Source: Scatophagus argus (taxonomy: Eukaryota > Chordata > Actinopteri > Scatophagidae). From it: a stretch of DNA of 64,000 bases. Both the position numbers and the translations under genes were made by a program. How positions within the stretch are numbered: position 1 is the stretch's first letter; each line of letters opens with the position of its first letter. Under the pieces are notes generated by a model, which saw only the letters and a program-made list of their open reading frames with translations, had not been told where the DNA came from and ran no database searches. The stretch lies in assembly GCF_020382885.2 (NCBI RefSeq), contig NC_058498.1, forward strand, positions 12,498,501 through 12,562,500, read 5' to 3'. Below are positions 1 to 15,070 of the stretch, in pieces.

Positions 1-3000
1 CTGTAAGTACTTATTTGCAGACCAGTGCCCTTTAATTCTCAGTTTTGTTCAGAAATGAAAAAAAAGTGTAATTTAATGGGTATGGGTTATGCATAAGCCA
101 GTCCATATGTCTCTGATGCAGAGCAGATCTTCTACTGGGTGTGTAATCCATTAATGTGCCCCTGCTGCCTGGCTGACTCGAAGCAGGGTAACAGGTGTCT
201 GGCACCGGCACCAAGCTCTACATCGTCCCAAGCAAGAGCGACACCTGCTGTCCAAACTGATGTCATATTTCACATATAGGTGATAGATTTCCCCTTGTCT
301 TTGTTGCAGAATTACTGGAGCAGCACAGGTGGAAGAGATGACTCAAACAGGTAAAGAGATCTCTGCATCTGTAACATAAAGTGCACTCTTTCATATAATA
401 CATTACAGTTTGTCTTCCGATTACCTGAGGTGTCTTTCACTGTAGTAGCAAAAGTTGCTCATGCAGATGGTAAAAATTTGAAGTAGTTATAACCAGTATT
501 TTTGTATTGTATTATATTTTGTATTTTTGCAAATCACCTACTCTGCCATTTCTCTGAACTTCATAGAGATTTAGAGCATATTTGGTTCACCGTTTAGCTG
601 CAATTTAACTGTTTGAGTTCATTCACGTAGCTCTTGTAACTTTTTCAGCTGTAAATCAGAGCTCTCAACACTAATTGTGTGCTATCTCCTCAGCACCAAA
701 CAGGAAACACACAGCATTTAGCAGCTAGCTGGTAAACACAGTGGAGCATTTAACAGCTAAAGTGCCAAATATTGGTTTGGGGGAGATCAAAACAGCTAAA
801 AGAAGAGCCAACACTGGACCTAAATTTCTCAGGTGGCCAGAAACGTAAATCTAAATAATTGATTATGTTGCTTTGTGCTGGTTGTGTAGATAACTACATC
901 TCTAAGTAGTTACTGCAAGTTTAAAATCGGAATGTTACACCTCATAACCAAATCACCTTATCTTCTTTCTCCCAGGATTCCCTCTGGTACCGACGGCTGG
1001 ATGGATTATGTTCCCATCTCAGAGAAGAAGAACGTTGCTGTCGCTGCTCCGCAACTCAAAGAAGGTAAACTTTCACTGCAACCAGGTGTGAAACAGAACA
1101 GAGCAGAATTAGAGTGTTAAGAGAAAGTCATCAGTGCATTCTTTAAACAGTGTTGTGTGATCTGTGTAGGTGGCCCTTTGCTGTATGACAACGTGCAGCT
1201 GGTGCAGAACTCTGTGGCCTTGAATGGGAGCCAGCGGGTGCTGCTGGATCATGTTATAACTGAGGAGGAGTGTTCAGACCTGAGACACCTGGCACATGTA
1301 AGGACACTGCACAACACTGATGGAGGAAGGATCAAAATCAAATCACTAGAATCAACAGGGACAGCAATAAATCTTATCATGAAGGTTTACTCTTAGCTGT
1401 CAGATTTGAAAACTACAATTGATTGATGATAAATGAGTGTTTATTCATGTGTGTGAGCCTTTACTTCGACATCAGTTGTGTCCTTTGTTCTTGTCTCCCA
1501 GGCTGTTACCATGGCAGGGGATGGTTACAGAGGGAGAATGTCTCCACACACTCCCAATGAGAAGTTTGAAGGAGCCACTGTACTCAAAACCCTGCAGGTA
1601 CACCAACCAATGACCATAAGTAAATGCAGTTTTGCTGTATGATTTTCAAAGATTGCCTCTGCTCAGTAGTTGTCAAGGTTGCAAGAAACTGATATTTCAT
1701 CTAAACAAGCAGTTGAAATTGAAATTGAAAAGTCAAAATTCAAACCAGGGCATAAGGATTACAAGGTCAATATCTTCATCATATACATTGTTCATTAAAA
1801 TTATTGTTTTTATTGGTATACATGCTAATCTTTTTCTTCCCTGCAGTATGGCTACGAGGGCAGAGTGCCGATGAGGAGCGCTCGCCTGTTCTATGATATC
1901 AGTGAACGAGCCAGAAGGATTATTGAGTCTTACTTCCTGCTCAACTCTACCTTGCACTTCTCCTACACGCACCTGGTGTGCCGGACAGCCATCACAGGTC
2001 ACTCACACACAGAAACATATTTCACATATGACACAGACTGGGCACAGAATAAGCTTCAGTGGCTGTGCTTTCATAATTACTATCAGCCTTAGTACTGCAA
2101 CTAACTGTGGTTTTAATAAATGTGATGGTTCACATACTGCGTGATAGGGTGGTGGTTCAAATTAAAACACCCAGAAAGAAAAACATTGGTTACGTATCGT
2201 AACCCCAGATTCTATGAGTATAGGCATAGCACTCTAGAACCTGGAAAAGTACAAAGCTTCTATTGATTTACAATAGAATTTGAAAGGCTGTGTTGATAGA
2301 TATTTGGACTTTATGTGTGTTGGTTGTCTATTCACAGGCCAGCAAGATCACAGGAATGACCTGAGCCATCCCATCCATGCTGACAACTGTCTGCTGGACC
2401 CTGAGGCCAATGAGTGCTGGAAGGAACCACCAGCATATACATACAGAGACTACAGGTATGAGGCTACCATCGTCAACACAATTAGGAATGATAAACCTGC
2501 AACCTGTTTTTCTGCAACTTGCACACAGCTTCTGGAGCTTTTACACAGTGAAAGATGAACAATAACAATGTTGCTGTTCTTCTCTTTACTTTTCCTATTT
2601 TCAGTGCACTGTTATATCTAAATGGAGATTTTGAAGGAGGGGAGTTCATATTCACAGAAATGGATGCCAAAACAGTCACGGTAATATGTTTCTCCTGAGA
2701 TGTGAGATGTATTTATTTCTACAAAACTGACCTGGGTCTGGTTGTTGAGAGTTGGTATTCTCCCAACATTTAACCAAGCACAAAACCTTTTCTGATCCCC
2801 ACATTTGGCTGAAATAACCACACATGCTCTCCTGTTATAGAAGGTTTAGAGATGGTTAAATGATATATTGACAGTAGCAGTTTATGATAATTCTGACCCT
2901 CCAGGGGGGAGAATTACCTGCTTTAAGAAACAGCCTGAATTCAGTAAAATAGTTACGTTTTGTAAAGTGTTGGTGTCTTCTGTCCTCTCCAGGCATCAGT

Positions 3001-3532
3001 GAAGCCTAAGTGTGGCAGGATGGTGGGTTTCTCATCAGGGGGGGAAAATCCACATGGAGTGAAGGCCGTCACCAGCGGGCAGAGGTGTGCTGTCGCTTTG
3101 TGGTTCACCCTGGACCCGCTCTTCAGAGAACTGGTAAACTGGTGTTGCAGTTAGTTCAGCTGAAACACAACAAGTTTTTATTCTTTAAAAGGAAATGACA
3201 TGTAGTTGTGACAGGATATTCTAATTTGCTAAAGAAGTCAGGGAAGATGTGTTATCATTAGCTATGCTAGTTGTGTGGCTTTTACGATGGCAATGTTGTC
3301 CACCGTTAAAAATCCAAAATGGTAGAGGCAGGTCATATGAACTTGAACTTTGCGTTAAAAGGACTTTACTGTAGCTGTTTCTTGTTTTCTTTCTAAATCT
3401 TCTTCCACCACTCTGAACCTCCTCATTGTCCTCTCCCAGGAGAGACTGCAGGCAGATGAGGTGATCCAGGCGTTGGACACACAGTCTGTGTGGGGTCAGG
3501 GCCTCAACATCAACCCTAAAGATGAACTGTAG
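1..3532 (+). CDS. p3h2: prolyl 3-hydroxylase 2 (LEPREL1), 3' part; gene starts before the window
   Basis: ER enzyme that 3-hydroxylates proline in collagen chains (2-oxoglutarate/Fe(II) dioxygenase). Bases 1-2 followed by GTAAGT look like the end of an upstream exon. Coding exons: 310-350, 976-1064, 1170-1297, 1502-1597, 1847-1997, 2338-2455, 2605-2680, 2993-3133, 3440-3532. All phases join, giving the last 310 residues of a family of about 700. Landmarks in order: NGSQRVLLDHVI, DGYRGRMSPHTPNEKFEG, the iron-binding HAD in HPIHADNCLLD (about 2370), the second iron His in ENPHGVKAV, and the 2-oxoglutarate Arg in GQRCAVALWFTLD. The protein ends NINPKDEL, an ER-retrieval signal. P3H2 was chosen over P3H1 and P3H3 from remembered family sequences: the GYEGRVP, QQDHRNDLSHPIHADNC and LNINPKDEL segments fit P3H2. 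The N-terminal repeat half lies outside the window. Confidence 0.93.
2180..2250. repeat. possible small interspersed repeat in a p3h2 intron
   Basis: A perfect 7-base inverted repeat with a 3-base loop, GGTTACG at 2188-2194 and CGTAACC at 2198-2204, is followed by a segment that resembles short fish interspersed elements beginning with the same palindrome. The palindrome is directly visible. The repeat-family assignment is only an impression. Confidence 0.3.
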
Positions 3533-4110
3533 AAGCGGAAAAACCCCATCCCCTCCTATCAAGTCCTTCTATATATTTTAACTATTTATTGAATTGACAT
3601 TTGGATCAGAACGTTTCTATTTTTGTACTGTTTGAAGTGCAAGATTAACAATATTGTCATTTTTGTGTTGTTGGTCCTGTGTTTTTGTTCCATGCTTCTC
3701 TACATACCAGTACTTGAGTTTTCGGTTCTTTGTCTGTCCTCCCAGTGACAGCCTCCGGTAGAGGAAATTGTCCGTTTCACTTGTTCTCTTTGTTCTCTTT
3801 TTCTTGGTGAGTTGGCAAAGTTTCATGTAAGACTGCTTGGACCTGTAATTTCCCTAAACTGTGAAGAAGCCATAGAGAAGAACGGTGGCTGGCAATTTTC
3901 ATTCTCACTTTAACTTATGTTTGTTCTTGTTCTGGACAACATGTTCAATTCATTCAACAAAAACACTATTTACAGATATTATTTTCAGTGGTCATTATTT
4001 ATAAGATAATATTACATTCAGTCTTCACAAATGGTACTGTTACATATGCTATTACTAACAACTTTGTGTTTTTCAGTATTTTTTTTCAGTGCCAGTAATA
4101 ATTTAATAAA
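3533..4110 (+). other. p3h2: p3h2 3' untranslated region (candidate end at AATAAA)
   Basis: AT-rich noncoding sequence follows the TAG stop of p3h2. A canonical AATAAA at 4105-4110 is the first clear candidate polyadenylation signal. A further AT-rich stretch continues to about 4790 and could belong to a longer transcript. No credible protein-coding exon was seen between 3533 and 5621. Confidence 0.5.
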
Positions 4111-4889
4111 TGTAGGCAGTGCACTGCTTTTCTAATTGGGTATCTGATATTCAAATGGAACTCATACAAAGACTTTAAGAAAGAGATGTGTTCTAATATG
4201 CTGAATACTTAGAGATCATGCACTCTGTCCTTCTCTGTCTGTCAAGCCTGGAAATGAAAATGTCTACTGTCACTGCTTTTGTCCACTTTTCCTCATGTTG
4301 TTGGCACGAGGAATCACTCCCCTCCCTTCTGGGCACACAGAGCAGAATACTGGTTTATGTGTTCACTGACATGAGAACATGGTGTATGTGTGTGTGGTGT
4401 ACTTTTATTTATGTGTTTGTAATAATAGACAGCTGCTGTTGTAACTGTCTGCATTTAATATGAGGAGCTTTTATTCATAAAAGATGTCAGTCATTCCTGT
4501 TTCAAGGAATACATATTTGTTCGGTCTTTTATGTCTTTATCTTTGTATTAATGATAATACAGATAATAGGCCGAGTCGTGCACTGTAAATCCATTGTAAA
4601 GAAACATACAAAGAGTAGCCTTTTTTAAGATAGATCCAAACTGCTAAACAGAAACTTAATCCTGTCATTTATGAGGTTGGCCACTCCACTTCTGTTTCAC
4701 TGATATTTAATTCTGAAATGCTGTAGCACACAAAAATGTATGTGTACATGCCTATAAATTAAAAATAGTATATATATTCAGCTGTGCATTTTTGTGTTAT
4801 TTATTCTTGTCATCTTTTGAACTTGAATTTAGTTAATTGGCTACTCTACATTGTCCCTACGTGTGAGTGTGTGCGTGTGTGGTTGTCTG

Positions 4890-5011
4890 TCTTTGTGTGT
4901 CAGCCCTGTGACTGACTGGCGACTAGTCCAGTGTGTACCCCACCTCTCGCCTGTAGTCAGCTGGGATAGGGTTCAAGAGTTCAATAGAAAAGGATGGATG
5001 GATGGATGGAT
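4890..5011 (+). mobile_element. LINE-type 3' end fragment with (GGAT)n tail
   Basis: The sequence ACTGGCGAC...GTGTACCCC...CTCTCGCC...AGCTGGGATAGG is followed by a (GGAT)n tail at about 4992-5011. This arrangement is typical of the 3' terminus of a very common teleost non-LTR retrotransposon. The same family occurs in opposite orientation at 22481-22544 and 50337-50402. This copy keeps more of the body but has lost part of the segment between AGCTGGGATAGG and the tail. The exact family (RTE/Rex3-like or another) cannot be fixed by eye. Confidence 0.6.
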
Positions 5012-5621
5012 CTTATTCAGGATGAGATAAAATATCAGTCATTCATTTGATTCAAAGAAAAATGGCTTTTTTAAGAAACAGTTTCATGTCTCTCAAACAG
5101 CCAGGTATACTTACTAATAATTGTTTTCTCTTACAGATATATAGTTTAATTCATTTACAGTTTCATCCATTCAAGTTATCTGTTTCAAAACTGAACATAT
5201 CCTTCTATATCTATGGAACCAAACACCCTGACAAAAGGCATACAGTAACGCGTGATTCAGCTCTTGTATTTAAGAAGAGTCCGTTTAAAGTGCATCTGCC
5301 ACTACTCAAAGTAAACACAATATAAAATCATGTATTAAATACATTTTATCACGCCTTAAGTTAATGTGGATGAATTATTTACCCAGGTGTGCTCACGCTG
5401 AGTAGAGGTCACTGCGGTAAACTTTTTTTTAACACATGATAAAACTGTAGCCACAACTGAACATAGAATAAACTCTTTCTTATGCTCCACACCAAGTTTT
5501 CTCTCATCCAGTCTGTGGTTAACAGTTGCATCAACATAGAAGCTAAACCAGCTTGTTTGAAGAGGGTCATATGAGGTGACTGAGTTGAGTGAATTCAACG
5601 GGCATGTTGGATTTGTTGGGT

Positions 5622-8278
5622 TCAGAAGCGGTACGACAGCTGTTCGGTGAATCTGAATGGCTTGGTTTCATTGACAGTACACAGCAGGTCCCTCATGCGT
5701 CGCGCTCTTCGCTCCTCCAGCACCAACCTACGGGAGCGCTCTCGAGCCGCCTGCTGCTCCACTCGCTTCTCTTCCCGTTTCCGCTTCAGCCACCTGAGGG
5801 CGGGAGGAGGATGGAAATGGAGATGCCATTTGACAAAATACCCATTTTTGTACAGCATGCAAGAGGCTATATACCAGTTACATTATCAGTTAAAATGTCA
5901 CTTCTTGTAATGTCATCATTTCCATGTAATGTTATGGCATCACCCAGCATTTAACTGAAATATGAATGTATTTAAAAACATTTGATGCACTGTGAGTAGC
6001 TATGCAGTTATCTAGCACTTATGGTGCTGCAGGCCTGGAAATGAATGAAAGGCTGAAACTGAACTCACAGTTTGAAGGCATGTTCACACTCCTCGCGGCT
6101 ACGTAAGAGGTAGCTACTGTCCTCCTCGAGCCTCTTCAGCTCCTCCAGTTGTCTCTGTTTCTGCTGCTGCTCTTGCTTCCTCTGAAGCCACAGCCTGAAG
6201 GACTCCTCTGGGTCGCTGGTGTCTCTCTGCATGAGGAACGCAGAAATACATCCAGAAATAAAATGGAAAACATTTATTACAGTGATGTTGTGTGAAGTTT
6301 CCTTAACAGAAGAGAATGTGTCGAGAAACTGGAAAGTGGCACACCACTCACTAAAATCAATATTAGCGTCTGATCAAAACTTAAATAAAAGGGCTACTGT
6401 ACAGTACACCACTGTTGTACATCCAATCTTTGTTAGGTGTGCCCCCTTGTGGTCATACCTTGGAACTCATCCTCTCCATCTCCTGAGCTCGGTGGACTCT
6501 TTTCTCCTCCCGAAACTGCTCTCTCTTCCTCATCAGCCAGGCCTTAAATGCCAATTCATTCTCCTGCCTCTTCTGCTCTTCTTCCTCACATTTCCTCTCC
6601 TCTGCCTGACATGGGAAACAAGAGTGACTGAAGTAGTGAGTCACAAACAACAAGCCTTAAAATAAGAACATAAATATAATGCATGTATTGCCCTCTATCT
6701 GACCAGTATCTCCTTGTACTGGTACTTCCCTCCTACCTCTCTGGCCACCCTCTCCTTCCTCTCCTGTATCCTCTGCAGCAGTTGTTTCTGCTGGGGGGAG
6801 AGGGTGTAGGTGGCCTGGCAGGTTGTCCCGGTGGCTGACTGCACCCGCCGCTTGCTTCCATGTCTCTGGCTGCCTCTCTGGCTGTGGCTGGCTGAGCTGG
6901 GCCTGCTCCTGGGCTGAGCTGGAGGTCTGGGGGCACGGAGGTGATCAATGCCTTGCTGGAAGGGGGAAGAGCCAGCATGGAGACGAGGAGACGAGGAGGA
7001 GGAGGAGGAGGAGGAGGGTTTGTGGATCTTTTTGGAGCTCACAGTCTGTTCCTGGGGATGCGGGAGGGAGTGTGAGTAGTCGCTGTTGTTTGCGATAGGA
7101 GGGAGAAATCCTTGACTCTCCACCTCGTTCAGGCTAACCAGGTCAAACTTGCCATCCTTTTCTACAAGGACTCTGCCCTCCTTTACCCCCTGCCCTCCCT
7201 CATCACGCTCCCCAGTTCTGCCAAACCTTCCAGATCCTGCACTTTCATTCCGAGGGGAAAGTTTTAATTCGGAAAGCTTCCCCGAAACTTCAGTCTCTGC
7301 CTCTGAATCCTTGGCTCTGTCCTTGCTGCCCTTCCCCCTTTCCAGCTCACCACTGTTGCCATCTTTCTCAAACTGCAATGGAGGCACCACCAGATCCACC
7401 AGCTTCTCTTTAAAATGCAGCCGCCTGCGCCTTGTCATATCTGGAGCCTCCTGGTCCTCCAGTTCCCGATTAGCCTGCTGGATCTTCTCCAAAATGTACT
7501 TCTTCTCCTCATCTGTCTGGTCGTCCATCTCTGGAGGAGGTGGGACTAAAGGTGTGGACTTAATCGGGCTGTCTCTGTCTGAATCATACTCTATTGGCTC
7601 CATAGGGGAGGGCCACCTGTCTTCATCTTCCTCTGTTTTGTTGCCTCTCTTATCTCCCTTCTGGCTTTTCAGTTTTCGTTTCATTTCTTGCTGTTTCTCA
7701 TCCTCCTCCAGTTCTTTGTCAATTTCTGCTTCTATGTCCCCATAATCAGGTCCCTGTGGGGTGGAAAGGCATACACTCTACATTCATTTAACCAGGTGTA
7801 AATGGAACTGAATACGCAATGTCAATGGCATGCTGGTGTGATAACAGATATGTGTAAGTGTGTTCATCAATATTGCATTCAGCAAAAGCACAGCGAAAGT
7901 ATGTCAATGTATGTCAAGAGAACAGGTTTCACATGCAAGCAGGGAGATGTGCCAGCTTGGGTAACTCAACACTATTCACTGTTAGACTTTCACAGTGCAG
8001 GGTCAAAGACAGATGAAGCACCCAGTCTGCAGTAAGGAGAGCAGCACTCTAAACTTAGTTTCATACAAAAATACAAAGTGGTGATAGAAAAACAAAAGTA
8101 CAAAAGTAGAAATAGCAAATGCAATCAGTCTGTCCAGTGATGTTATATAAATTGCATGTTGTGCTGCTCGACTTGCCTGATCCTCACTCCGGCTTTCCTC
8201 ACTGATCAGCCAGTCCAGATCCTTCTCAAAGTCATCCTCATATTCCTCCTGGGACTTTGTGCAAACCACCTCACTCAT
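5622..8278 (-). CDS. ccdc181: coiled-coil domain-containing protein 181
   Basis: Five coding exons on the minus strand: 8278-8177, 7753-6737, 6605-6459, 6226-6069, 5793-5622. All phases join, giving 531 residues (human CCDC181 is about 510). Family landmarks: the acidic start EEYEDDFEKDLDWLI; the central VLVEKDGKFDLVSL and SQGFLPPIAN; three related helical blocks with the pattern AF(K/R)xWLxRK (LAFKAWLMRKRE, SFRLWLQRKQE, AFKLWLKRKRE); and the C-terminus ETKPFRFTEQ. Residues about 375-531 are highly charged coiled coil. A run of nine serines in the disordered middle is encoded by a (GGA)n tract near 6992-7017. The mammalian protein is reported to associate with microtubules and with sperm flagella and motile cilia. 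Intron 1 appears to use a GC donor (CAG/GCAAGT at 8176-8171). Antisense open frames over exon 2 are shadows of its biased composition. Confidence 0.93.
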
Positions 8279-9564
8279 GATCTTCTCTTGAAGAAGAAAA
8301 GAGACAGATTTCAGATATCATGATTCTTGCCACACCAGCAGCAACACTTAAGGAAAGTGATACCAGTCGGTCAGTCCTGAGCAAATAACTCAGCATCTAC
8401 TGAATAGAAAAAAGAGAATTGATTGTGGAATAGTCATTCATTACATATATTATATTTTGGGGAGTATCCTTATGATTTTGATGTTTATGATTCCACTATT
8501 AGGTCAAAATATCCTCTTGACCTACACTTGCTCACTAAAAATATCTATCAAAAACTAATTTGGATAAGTGTGATGTGATACGCAGGGGATAAATCCAATT
8601 TTTTTTAATGCCCCCCAGAAACATGTTGTCTTGTACAAAACACGTTGACCTGTGCCTACGAGGCTTTTTTAATCTCAAATTTATGGATTGAGAGACACCC
8701 ATGCAGTTTTCTTCCCACTCTTATATCGAAGAATCACAAATATTTAGTACAAAGTGCTTGGTTCATCTATATCTGATTGCATTTCTGCATGAGGGCCAAC
8801 ATATAACTATGGATATAGCCATATAAATGCAGTTCTGTATTGTATTATAATACATACACAGGTAGCTGATTATGTACATATGCAGGTTAGAGACTGGATG
8901 AGTGGCTAGGCGAGACATCATATGAACTGGGTGTGTGAGGATGTTAACACACACACACAGTACATAGTCTACAGGACAATCCAGATGAAATTGGTTCCAT
9001 CTATCTATCTTAATAGTCAAAGGAACATTGTAAGCCAAATTAAATGCAAACGATTCTAATTTACACATTCACCATAGTTTTTATGTCACATGGAATGAAG
9101 AGCACCTGGGTCCACAAATCCTCCCTATTAATACCTACTCAGCCATCATTACATCACTATATTGAATGTCCAGTGGATATATGGGTTACACCAAACTGTA
9201 CTGTCCTTGTGTTTGGGATTGGTCGTCACCTGCTGGACAGAAATCTGTACTACAGGGTTACCACTAAACTATTTTTCTTGTTTGTCTTTTTTGGTCACAG
9301 ATATACAATGTCAGCTCATATGTAGGTTATGTTTACTGTAGCTATGGCTCTGCTGTTACTCGGAGCCAGTTTCACCGGCTACAAGACAAAGTTTAACACA
9401 CACAGAATATTATCCAGTTTGTTTTTATAACTGCAGGCTATTAAAAAAGCCTGACGGAGACGGAGAGCTAAGAGAATGAGTTGTGGTGCACAACTCACAC
9501 CCTTGGGAATAATATAAATCAAAATTTTGGGCTACACTGGAATAATGTTTGTTAGTAAACTCAC

Positions 9565-9800
9565 CACCAGCAGGTTCTTGCGTAGTATTCTTGTTGAATT
9601 AAAAGGGGTGATAGAGCACATCCAGCCGGGTTGTTTGTTCTTATCACTCCATCTTACCGGCCCACATAATGTCTGGTGGTTTGCGGAGCTACACCTGTGC
9701 ACATAATCTGCTTCTGGTCCCTCTACAGCACTAAAAGGTTTAATAGGGCCGTCGCCATAGAGACCTACAACACGCTTTACTCCATGCGCATGCGCACAAA
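9565..9800 (-). promoter_or_regulatory. ccdc181: putative ccdc181 promoter and noncoding exon 1
   Basis: Read on the minus strand, a good donor (CTGGTG/GTGAGT, exon end at 9565) lies downstream of a perfect NRF1-type palindrome, TGCGCATGCGCA, at 9785-9796. It also lies downstream of an RFX X-box-like sequence, GTCGCCATAGAGAC, at 9751-9764. The coding exon has a plausible acceptor just before its ATG (pyrimidine tract then CAAG at about 8286-8310), consistent with a spliced 5' untranslated exon here. The remainder of 8279-10906 shows no coding potential. Transcript structure is inferred, not proven. Confidence 0.45.
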
Positions 9801-10906
9801 GGTCACATGCGCGGCAAAACACGCTCACGACTAACAAAATCTCCATGTAAACACTGTAAACAACAGGAAACATCCAAATTTCACCTGAAAACAGAGCGAC
9901 TGTAATCTCGTAAAATTTAGGTTATACCCACTATATAAAAACCCCCTTCATTTTGTGTTATTTTAACACGACTCGCCAGTTGTAGCTTCATTAGAGGCAG
10001 GTTTGAAATGACATTCATATTAGACCAGTGTTTTCTTCGCTCGCTGAAGATACTCGGTGGTCAAAGTATAGCCGCAAAAGTGGTTTTCTATGTTTGGAAG
10101 AGCATCACTAAAGCACAATATCAACTGAAATAATGAAGTTCAACAAAGAGTTTTTGCATTACTTTTTCTCTTGCAGCCCAGATGCAGACAAATACAAACT
10201 AAGGCAACAGATAAAATAATATTAAAGACAAATACAAAGGAGGCTGACAGAAGCTTAAAATAGAGACAATGAATGCATTGCCATTTAATTAACAAAAGCT
10301 TTAAATAAATAATAGTATGTTAATCAATTCATGTTAACCGTTATCACAATATTATTGGTTTGAATCCTGCTGGTTAATGTTTAATGTACCTAACAGCACA
10401 TGGCCACAATGACTTTATTTCGGCCTTTAGTCCATTAAAGAAAATGACACAGATACGATATAACATTTAAGTTCAACAAAAGACATCCACACCAAGCTAG
10501 TAGTGTCAGGTTCCACAATGTTGTTTAATATTGTAAGTATAGGCAATAAATGTGCTAAAGAAAATTCTTGTCGAAAGTAAAATTGAAGTTCTGCATGTTT
10601 AGGGTAAATACGCCCTCTTTAATACTGGGGTTCAAAAAGCGAAGTTTGGCAGTCTGGATCTTGAAGTTCACTGGAGATTTTCATTACTCGGACAAGCATG
10701 CACAGCAAAAAGACGAAGAACAACATTTCCCATGTTGCCTCTGTCACTACCGAGGAAATACACGCCCCTTCACCATGATGTACGTGCATCATTTGGAGTG
10801 TGACTGATAGCACGGTGACACAACTTCTGATAATGTTTTGAGTAAAGACTTCACAACTGTCAACGGCTGCTTGTCACCGAGAACAGAGCTGGGTTTTTTT
10901 TCCAAG

Positions 10907-13862
<2,956 letters not shown>

Positions 13863-14650
13863 CTGGGGTATTGAGTGTTTTCTAATGGTGCGACCTGTTT
13901 ATTATCAGCAGCAGTTAATGTTGTCTTTACCAAAACTTCATGAAATTGCTTTGCACTTGTCTGAAGAGTTTTTTAATCAGTGTTGGTATTTTTCTCTCTT
14001 TCCTATTTGCTATATTTTGTCGCATTAACACTTGATAACATTTGGATTACATTACTACTCATTATGAGATGCTGTATTTTTAAGCCTTTTGCCATTGTTT
14101 ACTGCCTGGCAAACTAAAGGGAGACCAAATAATGGAACTTCACTGATGGCCAGTGTACCAGCTTTTAGCTCCTCTCACACTGATCATGTGGTCTCTTTTA
14201 AGAAGTGTTTGTGTCAAACACTAGCTGTGTTTTTTTTCCCGTGCCTGGGCCAAATGTGGCTTGCTCTGCTTGAAGCCGTCAAAGCTCTACTCTCCTATTC
14301 CTGTTTAAGAAAGCCCTGAAGGGGAAAATAGGGACAAACTGAGCCACTGTATGCATGCATATGCCACCAATCACGTCAGATGTTCATGTTCTCTGATGAT
14401 ACTGTGCATCTGCTCGCAGTCAAAGCTAAACAGTAAGAATGGGCAGATCCCTCCTGAGCCCTGTTTACATTGTGGTTTCATCATTTTTTTGTAGTTAATG
14501 ATTCACTTATGGGTTGATTAGGAGAGCAGGAACATTACTTGGATTTTGTATCATGTTTCACCAAGAATATAAATGTGGGTCACAAGCCAAAAGGTTCATT
14601 TGAAGAAGGAAGGATGTTTGTAAAGCAAAATGTCCATTTGAAATAAATAA
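13863..14650 (+). other. cpox: cpox 3' untranslated region
   Basis: Noncoding sequence follows the cpox TGA. AATAAATAAA at 14642-14651 is a strong candidate polyadenylation signal. The open frame at 13792-14028 partly overlaps the last cpox exon out of frame and is not a separate gene. Confidence 0.5.
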
Positions 14651-15070
14651 AAATAATTAATAGATACTGGTCATAATACAGTTTGACCTTAATATTTCAC
14701 ATAACATTTGCTTTAATTTTTTTCCCCAATCTGAATCACATTTTATCCTGTTTGTTCCAGAACTGGAGTCAAATACTCAAATCCAAGACCCAATTTTAAT
14801 GGTTTCATTTTCAATTTCATTTGACACATTTTAACTGTAATTAACCCTTTAACATATCTTTTGAATCTTCAGTGTCCTTTAGCAAGAACAAGTAACTGAG
14901 AACTGAGTAAGGCTGAGCAGTGTATTATGCATTTGGCAGGAAGGTGAGAACAATGAAAGCTCAAGTTTAAAAGTTCACAGAACACCTGCAAAATTAAGCC
15001 CTATTCACTCGCTGGATCGCGTTCACGAGACACTGAATGAAATCAAGGAAACACAGCAAATTTTTAATGT

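Noticed and set aside
1632-2144. Overlapping open frames across p3h2 introns
   Set aside because: Only the parts matching the exon at 1847-1997 in the correct phase encode P3H2. The rest is intron read-through.
310-3532. P3H1 or P3H3 instead of P3H2
   Set aside because: Remembered P3H1 has a longer, divergent C-terminus after the catalytic domain. The LNINPKDEL end and the SHPIHADNCLLDPEANECWKE region fit P3H2.
6823-7745. Long plus-strand open frames of 91 and 198 codons
   Set aside because: They lie antisense to ccdc181 exon 2, whose Ser/Glu/Lys-rich codons keep the opposite strand open. Their Ser/Pro-rich translation shows no domain.
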